Source of the DNA: Parcubacteria group bacterium CG11_big_fil_rev_8_21_14_0_20_41_14
Lineage (GTDB): Bacteria > Patescibacteriota > Patescibacteriia > UBA2169
Length of the DNA stretch: 5,354 nt
NCBI GenBank assembly: GCA_002787075.1
Contig: PCVT01000044.1
Location: forward strand, 1-5,354
Direction: 5' to 3'
The position numbers were made by a program, and so were the translations under genes. Within the stretch, counting starts at the first letter, position 1, and every line of letters starts with the position of its first letter. This document shows, piece after piece, positions 1-5,252 of the stretch. The notes under the pieces were generated by a model. That model did no database searches and was not told the DNA's origin. It saw only the letters and a list, made by a program, of their open reading frames with translations.

Positions 1-114
1 AGATGGGGAACCCCGTTTTCCGTGATTGTATATGGAGACCAAAAAATTCCTATTCCTGGCGCGTATCCGTTTGAATACGTACAGCAGGTAATTGATCAAT
101 TATTGGCACAATAA
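1..114 (+). CDS. DsbA-like thioredoxin-fold protein, 3' end (partial)
   Basis: Only the last 37 codons are inside the window; the reading frame enters open at base 1 and stops at TAA 112-114. The peptide has a Gly-Thr-Pro followed by a hydrophobic strand (FSVIV), a charged turn (YGDQK), then IPGAYPFE and an amphipathic helix ending in LLAQ. This is the usual end of DsbA/thioredoxin-like oxidoreductases: the cis-proline loop that faces the CxxC active site, a beta hairpin, the G-A-x-P turn and the final helix. Such proteins form or exchange disulfides, normally outside the cytoplasmic membrane. The CxxC site and any signal peptide or anchor lie upstream and cannot be seen, so oxidase versus reductase activity is open. 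The next gene starts 5 bases later and encodes another thiol-redox protein, which supports a shared transcript. The family call rests on a short tail. Confidence 0.65.
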   Translation, partial: RWGTPFSVIVYGDQKIPIPGAYPFEYVQQVIDQLLAQ

Positions 115-119
115 ATAAT

Positions 120-380
120 ATGCCAAAACAACCAAAAAAAATGATTGAACTGTATCAGTTTGAGCAGTGCCCGTACTGCAAAAATGTGCGTTTGGCGCTG
201 ACCGAATTGGGTTTAAGCTATATCAATCACAATGTGCCGTTTGACCAGGATAAGCGGGATGCGGTTGAAAAGATTTCAGCCCAGAGGGCTGTGCCTGTGC
301 TGGTTGACCCTAATACTGATACTATTATCGCGGATGATGATGATAAGGCAGTGGCGTATCTTAAGAAGCAGTATGGGTAA
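120..380 (+). CDS. Glutaredoxin / GST N-terminal domain-like protein (CPYC)
   Basis: A small thioredoxin-fold protein of 86 residues. It has the glutaredoxin active site C17-P18-Y19-C20 after a beta strand (IELYQFEQ), a helix (NVRLALTELGL), the cis-proline segment AVPVLVDP (P59) and a final helix ending in YLKKQYG. These features match single-domain glutaredoxins, which reduce disulfides or mixed disulfides in the cytoplasm. The usual Glu-Ser/Asp-Ser before the last helix, which binds glutathione, is replaced by a run of four Asp (72-75), so glutathione may not be the natural partner. The start is uncertain: ATG 120 lies 5 bases after the upstream stop, whereas homologues typically begin near Met8 (ATG 141, MIELYQF). 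Neither has a Shine-Dalgarno sequence. It probably shares a transcript with the DsbA-like gene and ends at the hairpin just downstream. Confidence 0.85.
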   Translation: MPKQPKKMIELYQFEQCPYCKNVRLALTELGLSYINHNVPFDQDKRDAVEKISAQRAVPVLVDPNTDTIIADDDDKAVAYLKKQYG

Positions 381-393
381 GTAATGTATTTTG

Positions 394-429
394 AAAGAGC
401 CCGCAGATATCTGCGGGCTCTTTTGTTTT
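394..429 (+). terminator. Rho-independent terminator after the glutaredoxin gene
   Basis: Bases 394-423 are a perfect 30-base palindrome centred on GATATC (406-411), with 15-base arms. The RNA would form a stem containing a GAGCCCGC/GCGGGCTC block, followed directly by TTTTGTTTT. It starts 13 bases after the glutaredoxin stop and is a textbook intrinsic terminator on the + strand. The other strand has only a weak U tract, so bidirectional use is less likely. Confidence 0.93.
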
Positions 430-436
430 GGGGCTT

Positions 437-470
437 GCACCGCGTTCTTTGAGCGTGGTGCATTTTATTT
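437..470 (+). terminator. Second, weaker hairpin with U-rich tail
   Basis: GCACCGCG (437-444) pairs with CGTGGTGC (454-461) through seven Watson-Crick pairs and one G-U pair, with a 9-base loop. It is followed by ATTTTATTT (462-470). It could be a back-up terminator behind the strong one. It also encloses the -35 element of the next promoter (449-454), so a protein-binding inverted repeat is an alternative. The pairing is visible; the role is inference. Confidence 0.45.
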
Positions 471-478
471 GCTATAAT
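449..478 (+). promoter_or_regulatory. Sigma70-type extended -10 promoter for the membrane protein-recQ operon
   Basis: A consensus TATAAT (473-478) is preceded by TGC (470-472), making an extended -10 element. The best -35 is TTGAGC (449-454, four of six consensus bases) at an 18-base spacing. Only six bases separate the -10 from the ATG at 485, so transcription would start at or next to that ATG and the message would be leaderless. The position after two terminator-like hairpins fits an independent transcription unit. Confidence 0.75.
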
Positions 479-484
479 TAACTC

Positions 485-1303
485 ATGCACACTCTATTTT
501 CTTCTTTATTATTGAGCGCGTTTTTTTCTGGGTTCCTTTTGTTTGGGCTTTATGGCCGGGATAGATTTGATTTTGATATTATCAAAACCGGTAAACCGCT
601 TGCTCTGCCGCGCAAGGTGGTTGTTTTGTTGTTGATTGTGGTGGGCGTGGCATGCGCGAGTTTTGCGTATGCGGCTATGGCGCTTTCCGGTCCGGCTCTG
701 CTGCAGATGTACTATATTGGTTTGTTTTTTGTCGCGTTCTGTATTGGCGTGTTTTTCCTGCTTCCGATTCAGCGTCTTTTGCATCGCTTAAGCATCAGCA
801 TTGGTATTGCCCTGCTTTTTTTGTGGCTGGCGCTCGCGCTTGGCATGCCTTGGCTTGGGAATTTTTATATGGCCGCGTCTTTACTATGGATAGCGCCGTT
901 CGTGTTTCATCGCTGGCGCATCAGGCAATTTCATTTTATTGTGTTTATCCTGGTATTCACTGCAGTTGATATCATAAATATCTATTTCATGGACCAGAGT
1001 ATGATTTTTTCTGATGCTGATTTTGCTTTGAACGCGATTGTACGCTTCGGCGAGTTTGAATTGGGGATTGGGGACTTTTTGTTCGCGTATCTTACGGTTG
1101 AGGCAGTGGCGCGATATGCTGATACGCGGCCTGCCGCAATGCTGGCGCTATTTCTCGGCTTGCCGCGGTTCTTGATTCGCGTGCTCGTTCCCGCGGCCGC
1201 AGGCATGGTATTTCCTTATACTATATTTATGATGCCGATTGTGCTTTTCGTGCTTTGGTATTGCCACAAGAGTAAAGAACGCGGTAAAGTAAACACATGC
1301 TAG
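485..1303 (+). CDS. Polytopic membrane protein, putative GxGD (presenilin/SPP-like) aspartyl protease
   Basis: The product has 272 residues and is strongly hydrophobic. By eye there are nine membrane segments, near residues 3-22, 43-67, 72-94, 103-119, 124-141, 149-168, 192-209, 216-233 and 236-260. Segment 6 holds D162 (FTAVDIIN), segment 7 opens with LGIGD (193-197, catalytic-type D197), and segment 9 starts with P236-A237-A238. Presenilin/signal peptide peptidase (A22) proteases have nine segments, an Asp in TM6, GxGD in TM7 and a PAL motif at TM9, so number, order and placement all agree. They cut membrane-embedded segments of other proteins. Differences are V161 where Tyr usually precedes the first Asp, PAA instead of PAL, and an Asp-Asp spacing of 35, shorter than I know for the family. 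An unknown membrane protein with chance motifs remains possible. ATG 485 has no Shine-Dalgarno and sits at the predicted transcription start. Its stop overlaps recQ (ATGCTAG). Confidence 0.55.
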   Translation: MHTLFSSLLLSAFFSGFLLFGLYGRDRFDFDIIKTGKPLALPRKVVVLLLIVVGVACASFAYAAMALSGPALLQMYYIGLFFVAFCIGVFFLLPIQRLLHRLSISIGIALLFLWLALALGMPWLGNFYMAASLLWIAPFVFHRWRIRQFHFIVFILVFTAVDIINIYFMDQSMIFSDADFALNAIVRFGEFELGIGDFLFAYLTVEAVARYADTRPAAMLALFLGLPRFLIRVLVPAAAGMVFPYTIFMMPIVLFVLWYCHKSKERGKVNTC

Positions 1304-2919
1304 AAGAACACCTAAAACAATATTTCAAATTTGATTCGTTCCGGCCGGGCCAAAGCGAGGTTATTCAGAGCATTGTTGATAAGCATGACACGCTCGCGAT
1401 TATGCCGACCGGAGGCGGAAAATCGTTGTGCTATCAATTGCCGGCGTTAATCAATAATAGCTTGACGCTGGTTGTCTCTCCGCTCATCGCGTTGATGAAA
1501 GACCAGGTTGATGCTTTGCAGGCGCGCGATATTCCGGCCGCGTTCATTAACAGCTCTCTTGATGGGCGCGACATCCGCGAGATAGAGCAGGATGTGCGGG
1601 ACAGGTCTATCCAAATTTTGTATGTGGCGCCGGAGCGGTTTAAGAGCCAGCAGTTCTGCCGGCTTTTGAGCGAGATTGATATTGGCTTGTTCGCGGTTGA
1701 CGAAGCGCACTGCATTTCCGAATGGGGGCATGATTTCAGGCCTGACTATCGGGCAATGGCCAAGCAGATTGATTTTTTGCGCAAACGGCCCATTGTCGCG
1801 GCTTTTACCGCGACTGCCACGCCAGAAGTGAACAATGATATTGTAAAGCGCTTGCAATTGCGCGAGCCGCATATTTATGTGCGTGGTTTTAACAGGCCGA
1901 ATTTACATTTTTTCGCGCGTGAGGGTTTAAAGGATCAAGAGCGAATTAACGAGGTTTTGCGTCTTGTTAAATCAATGCAAGGAAGCGGGATTGTGTATGC
2001 TTTGCGCAAAAAGGAAACAGAGGAAATTGCCGCGTTTTTATCGGAGAATGGAATTAAGGCCGTTGCATATCATGCTGGTTTGGATAAAAATTTGCGCACC
2101 CGCATCCAGCAGGAGTTCATGAATGACCAACATAAGGTGATTTGCGCGACTATCGCGTTTGGCATGGGCGTTGATAAGGCAGATGTCAGGTTTGTGATTC
2201 ACGCGGGCATGCCAAAGACATTGGAAGGATATTATCAGGAAGCAGGCAGAGCTGGCAGGGATGGAGAAAAAGCATATTGCATCCTCTTGCACGCTGGCAA
2301 GGATAATTCTTTGCATCATTTTTTCATCAACAACAGCATGACGCAAATGCGGGAGCAAGGCAAATCCCAAAGCGAGATTCAGTCGGTTGTTAATGTTAAG
2401 TACGAACAGTTGCGCGCTATGCAGAATTACGTGCAATCCAATTCTTGCCGCAGAAAAGCGATTCTTGAATATTTCGGGGATCCGGCTGTTAAGGATTTTG
2501 ATAAAGGATGCAAAAGTTGCGATATTTGTTTGCATCATAAGTGGAGTTCGGAATCTAAGGAAAAGGCGATTGTTGATAAGGCTCTAGATAAATCACCAGA
2601 CAAGAAGGGTGAAATGTCTGGTACGATTATGGAAACCGTGAAGCTGTATCAAGCAAATCAAACTATTGAAGAGATTGCCAAAATTCGCTCTATTTCCGAG
2701 CGCACTGTGTTTGGCCATCTTTTGGAGTGGTATATCGCGGGTGGTGATTTTGCTGTTGATGAGTTTATTACTAAAGATGAGGAAAAACAAGTTTTTGAGG
2801 CCATGGCGCGCGCTGGAGATTTGTCAAAATTAACTCCAATCAAGGAACAGTTGCCGGAGGATTTTGAGTGGGAGAAGATTAAGATTGTGGTGGGGAAGGT
2901 GAAGAGGATTCGGATTTGA
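1297..2919 (+). CDS. recQ: RecQ-family ATP-dependent DNA helicase
   Basis: This 540-residue superfamily 2 3'-5' helicase acts in DNA repair and recombination and in clearing stalled forks. Motifs visible in order are motif 0 FRPGQ (15-19), Walker A MPTGGGKS (36-43), SPLIALMKDQV (61-71), DEAH (135-138) running into the aromatic-rich loop HCISEWGHDFRPDY (138-151), FTATAT (170-175), motif V around IAFGMGVDKADVRF (286-299) and motif VI YYQEAGRAGRDG (312-323). The zinc-binding region follows with C384, C405, C408 and C411. After it comes a region with TIEEIAKIRSISERTVFGHL (456-475), resembling the helix-turn-helix found at the C terminus of some RecQ proteins (HTH_40 type). No HRDC domain is present and a normal RQC winged helix is not evident; E. 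coli RecQ is about 609 residues. The start overlaps the upstream stop by 7 bases, implying translational coupling, and there is no clear Shine-Dalgarno. It stops at TGA 2917-2919, inside the next promoter. Confidence 0.96.
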   Translation: MLEEHLKQYFKFDSFRPGQSEVIQSIVDKHDTLAIMPTGGGKSLCYQLPALINNSLTLVVSPLIALMKDQVDALQARDIPAAFINSSLDGRDIREIEQDVRDRSIQILYVAPERFKSQQFCRLLSEIDIGLFAVDEAHCISEWGHDFRPDYRAMAKQIDFLRKRPIVAAFTATATPEVNNDIVKRLQLREPHIYVRGFNRPNLHFFAREGLKDQERINEVLRLVKSMQGSGIVYALRKKETEEIAAFLSENGIKAVAYHAGLDKNLRTRIQQEFMNDQHKVICATIAFGMGVDKADVRFVIHAGMPKTLEGYYQEAGRAGRDGEKAYCILLHAGKDNSLHHFFINNSMTQMREQGKSQSEIQSVVNVKYEQLRAMQNYVQSNSCRRKAILEYFGDPAVKDFDKGCKSCDICLHHKWSSESKEKAIVDKALDKSPDKKGEMSGTIMETVKLYQANQTIEEIAKIRSISERTVFGHLLEWYIAGGDFAVDEFITKDEEKQVFEAMARAGDLSKLTPIKEQLPEDFEWEKIKIVVGKVKRIRI

Positions 2920-2944
2920 CATTGCTTTTCAGATATGATACAAT
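2916..2944 (+). promoter_or_regulatory. Near-consensus promoter of the abiE operon, overlapping the recQ stop
   Basis: A perfect -35 TTGACA (2916-2921), a 17-base spacer and -10 TACAAT (2939-2944) are preceded by TGA (2936-2938), giving an extended -10. The -35 contains the TGA stop of recQ. Predicted initiation near 2951 leaves only about 6 bases before the ATG at 2957. Such a strong promoter is what an autorepressed toxin-antitoxin operon would need. Confidence 0.85.
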
Positions 2945-2964
2945 AGTGTCATAAATATGAAAAG
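2917..2964. promoter_or_regulatory. Interleaved inverted repeats around the abiE promoter, candidate AbiEi operator
   Basis: Two inverted repeats overlap the promoter. TGACA (2917-2921) faces TGTCA (2947-2951), one at the -35 and one at the predicted start site. CTTTTCA (2925-2931) faces TGAAAAG (2958-2964), the latter running into the abiEi start codon. Known AbiEi antitoxins repress their operon by binding inverted repeats near the promoter. The arms here are short (5 and 7 bases) and could be chance, so this is a suggestion based on position. Confidence 0.3.
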
Positions 2965-3604
2965 TAGAAAAAATCTATTAGAACAATTAAAGATTTTGCC
3001 TTATTTTAGCAAAAAAACGATAATACAGCTAAACAAGCAGTTTGGTTTTAATCTTAAGGACTCAACAGTTGATACCTATATTAGCCGTTTTTTACAGAAT
3101 AAGGAGATTTTGCCGCTCAAAAACGGACTATATGTGTCTGCTGATTTTTTGGATAAACATAGGAATGATATTTCTTATGTGTTTTATCTTGCCAATATAC
3201 TGCGCAAACCATCATATATTAGCTCTTGGTCTGCTCTTCAGTACTATAATCTTGCTACAGAAGCAATATATTCTATTACATCAGTGACTCCTAAAGTTAC
3301 CAGAAGTTATAAAACAAAAGCAGGTAATTTTGCGTATCAGTCAATGCAGAAAGATTTATTCTCTGATTTTTTGTTAGTTAAAGGCGAACCTGCCTCTTCG
3401 GCTGGCAAGTTTGATTTTTTTATCGCGACTCCAGCAAAGGCCTTGTTTGATTTGTTATATTTTAAAACCCATCAGTTCCGCGGTGTTCAGATGAAAGACA
3501 TCAATCCTTTGATTAAGGAATTGCGGATAGATTTTGATGAAATGGACAAAGATGAACAGTCTAAATTTTATACAATAATTAAAAAATATTTATCTTATGA
3601 GTGA
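2957..3604 (+). CDS. abiEi: AbiEi-family antitoxin / transcriptional autorepressor
   Basis: The protein has 215 residues. Residues about 5-60 look like a winged helix-turn-helix: FSKKTIIQLNKQF, then VDTYISRFLQNKEILPL and the wing-like KNGLYVS. The C-terminal part carries features common in AbiEi antitoxins: YISSWSALQYYNLA (87-100) and ATPAKALFDLLYF (157-169), close to the family pattern of a Ser-Ala-Leu helix and an 'A-x-P-x-K-A-L-x-D-L' helix. In characterised type IV systems AbiEi lowers toxicity of the nucleotidyltransferase AbiEii without stably binding it, and represses the operon. The order antitoxin then toxin and the 8-base overlap with the next gene (ATGAGTGA) match those systems. 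ATG 2957 lies just after a strong promoter with almost no leader and no Shine-Dalgarno. Codons are AT-richer than in recQ, suggesting acquisition from elsewhere. Confidence 0.85.
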   Translation: MKSRKNLLEQLKILPYFSKKTIIQLNKQFGFNLKDSTVDTYISRFLQNKEILPLKNGLYVSADFLDKHRNDISYVFYLANILRKPSYISSWSALQYYNLATEAIYSITSVTPKVTRSYKTKAGNFAYQSMQKDLFSDFLLVKGEPASSAGKFDFFIATPAKALFDLLYFKTHQFRGVQMKDINPLIKELRIDFDEMDKDEQSKFYTIIKKYLSYE

Positions 3605-4865
3605 ACAAATTCTTGCCATTTTAAAAAGAAAGCTTGATGATCTTGCTTCTAGTGGAGAGGTTGACGCTGAAACGCGCCGCAATGTGCTTAAAGAAGAGCT
3701 GCAGTTTTATGTGCTTAATTTTATTTATTACCATCCAGAATACAACAATTGGATTATGTATGGCGGAAGCGCACTTCGCATAATACATGACCTGAATAGA
3801 ATGTCTGTTGATTTAGATTTTGAAGTTTCTCACGCGATTACTGAAAAGTTTTTAGATGAATTAAAAAAGGAAATTGAGAAATATTTTACAAATAATTATG
3901 GAACTGACAAAGATTTTCTTAGTATCAAGATTGTTAATGGACGAGGTTTGCTTCTTAGGTTTCATGTTGGCAATGCGCTGGGCATTGGGCATGCCTCACA
4001 GCAGGTACATGTAAAAATTGATCTTAACCATTTTTCCGCTCCAAAGACCGTGACAGAGCGCAGGCCCATAAACCAAGATCAGTTTTCTTTTGTGATTGTG
4101 GCATATAATATGTCCGCGCTTATGGCTAGCAAGATTGCGGCTATTTTTCTGCGAGGAAGGCGCGGTGTGGGCGCGAAAACGTACGAAGAAAAGGGGCGTG
4201 ATATTTACGACCTTTTATGGTATATGAATAAAAAAGTAGTTCCTGATTTTGATTATCTAGTTGCCAAAGGCATTGATGTATCTGATCTACGCGCGCTTTT
4301 TGATAAGCTTACATTGCAAATGAATAAGGTAAGCAATGATAATCTTAAACAGGATCTTGTTCCGCTTTTTGTTGATAGAACTTATATTGAAAATTGGCTT
4401 AAAAATTGGCTGGAGAGTTATTTGCGGCTGGTTGAGGAATATGATGTTCGCACTCTAACAAGATTGGCATATGTTCGTGTACACCAGGATTTTAGTACAG
4501 ATGTTTTGTCATTTTCGTATATTTATAATACTGAAAATGGAGAAATTGCCAGGATAATATGTCGTCTAAGCGATTATTGGATTCATTTCAGAGAGGGAGA
4601 TTTGCTAACAAAAATAAACGAAAAAGTTGTTGCGTTGGTAGAGGGCGATATAAAAGACAATCTGAGCCATAAACAGAAGCAGTATATTTCATTGTTTTAT
4701 GAAAAAGTGGAGAAGTATCTTAAAAAGACAAATAGGATTATGCTTGGTGTTGGAATTACCACAAAAGTCGTTAGAATGACCGCGGATAATTTGAATCAGA
4801 AAGAGCAAATTGTTTTGAATAAATCTGCTTTGCTTTCTTGCGAGCTTGATGATTTATTAAAGTAA
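3597..4865 (+). CDS. abiEii: AbiEii/AbiGii-family nucleotidyltransferase toxin with long C-terminal extension
   Basis: The product has 422 residues. The nucleotidyltransferase core (about 30-210) shows YGGSAL (55-60), R68, S70 and the metal-binding pair D72-x-D74 in SVDLDFE, then K140-I141-D142 as the probable third acidic strand. A helix with K179 (MASKIAAIFLRG) is followed by RDIYDLLWYM (201-210), the motif typical of AbiEii/AbiGii toxins. Relatives transfer nucleotides to RNA targets such as tRNA acceptor ends and stop growth, for example during phage infection. All expected catalytic positions are present, so the toxin looks active. Typical members are roughly 250-300 residues. Here residues about 283-422 form an extra region (start VRTLTRLAYVRVH, end CELDDLLK) that I do not recognise. 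The gene starts inside the abiEi stop region (ATGAGTGA), without Shine-Dalgarno, so translation is probably coupled. Confidence 0.88.
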   Translation: MSEQILAILKRKLDDLASSGEVDAETRRNVLKEELQFYVLNFIYYHPEYNNWIMYGGSALRIIHDLNRMSVDLDFEVSHAITEKFLDELKKEIEKYFTNNYGTDKDFLSIKIVNGRGLLLRFHVGNALGIGHASQQVHVKIDLNHFSAPKTVTERRPINQDQFSFVIVAYNMSALMASKIAAIFLRGRRGVGAKTYEEKGRDIYDLLWYMNKKVVPDFDYLVAKGIDVSDLRALFDKLTLQMNKVSNDNLKQDLVPLFVDRTYIENWLKNWLESYLRLVEEYDVRTLTRLAYVRVHQDFSTDVLSFSYIYNTENGEIARIICRLSDYWIHFREGDLLTKINEKVVALVEGDIKDNLSHKQKQYISLFYEKVEKYLKKTNRIMLGVGITTKVVRMTADNLNQKEQIVLNKSALLSCELDDLLK

Positions 4866-4880
4866 TTTTAGTTATTTCCA

Positions 4881-5205
4881 ATGAAACAATCCCAAGCTTT
4901 AAAGCATCTAAAATCAGGCAAGAATGTTTTTCTTACCGGCCCTGCGGGCAGTGGAAAGACCTATCTTTTGCGTGAGTTTATCGAACATCTCAAATCAAAA
5001 AAGAAAAAACACGCAGTAACAGCATCAACAGGAATAGCGGCCACACATATTGATGGCACAACGCTTCATTCGTGGGCTTGGGAGAGGGCTAAATTGCGTG
5101 TGTGTTATTTGGATGAGCAGTTTAGGCATGAGGATGATGATTATTTGGATTTCTGCGATAATGAATCGTATCCAGAGTTTCAATTATGGATATATTAAAA
5201 ATTAG
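4881..5205 (+). pseudogene. Internally deleted, truncated Pif1/RecD-like helicase remnant
   Basis: A 105-codon frame runs from ATG 4881 to TAA 5196-5198. Residues 14-66 are an intact Pif1-family N terminus: Walker A GPAGSGKT (20-27), then TASTGIAATHIDGTTLHSWA (47-66). The next residues, WERAKLRVCYLDEQFRHED (67-85), match a motif that in complete Pif1-like helicases comes roughly 100 or more residues later. Walker B (IDEIS type) and the GDxxQLPP segment between them are gone, so the product cannot be an active helicase. The last 15 residues look unrelated. Reading one base further on from 5149 gives ISAIMNRIQS, which fits the family pattern after 'YL' and stops at TAG 5203-5205, suggesting a frameshift as well. 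Everything further C-terminal is absent. It lies 15 bases after abiEii with no promoter or Shine-Dalgarno of its own. Expression as a short ATP-binding peptide is possible but unlikely to be functional. Confidence 0.8.
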
Positions 5206-5229
5206 CTTAAAGTCAAATAATAGATTTTG

Positions 5230-5238
5230 TGGTATAAT
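5230..5238 (+). promoter_or_regulatory. Extended -10 promoter for the last gene
   Basis: TGG (5230-5232) precedes a consensus TATAAT (5233-5238). The best -35 at 17 bases, AAGTCA (5210-5215), matches only three of six positions, so activity would rest on the extended -10. Initiation near 5245 would leave about 8 bases before the ATG at 5253, the same short-leader arrangement as the two upstream promoters. Confidence 0.6.
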
Positions 5239-5252
5239 ATTTTATATACAAT

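Noticed and set aside
333..347. Asp-Asp-Asp-Asp-Lys stretch in the glutaredoxin, identical to an enteropeptidase site
   Set aside because: Coincidental in a bacterial cytoplasmic protein; it is noted only because it replaces the usual glutathione-contact residues.
394..423. Perfect 30-base palindrome as a protein-binding operator or recombination site
   Set aside because: The directly following U-rich tract and the position 13 bases after a stop codon explain it fully as an intrinsic terminator.
227..490. Minus-strand open frame across the glutaredoxin gene and the terminator
   Set aside because: It reads through the strong terminator palindrome and antisense to the conserved CPYC protein; no supporting motif.
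652..969. Plus-strand open frame of 105 codons inside the membrane protein gene
   Set aside because: It is in another frame of the hydrophobic gene at 485-1303, with a Cys/Phe/Trp-rich composition typical of a shifted membrane protein frame and no start signal.
1447..1872. Minus-strand open frame of 141 codons inside recQ
   Set aside because: It is antisense to the conserved motifs Ia to III of recQ; its openness follows from the coding bias of the true gene.
2038..2538. Long open frame of 166 codons on the minus strand inside recQ
   Set aside because: It lies entirely opposite conserved recQ helicase and zinc-binding sequence, has no recognisable domain, and has no promoter or start context.
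5199..5252. Possible terminator or small RNA between the helicase remnant and the last gene
   Set aside because: The sequence is AT-rich with no stable stem; only the extended -10 promoter is supported.
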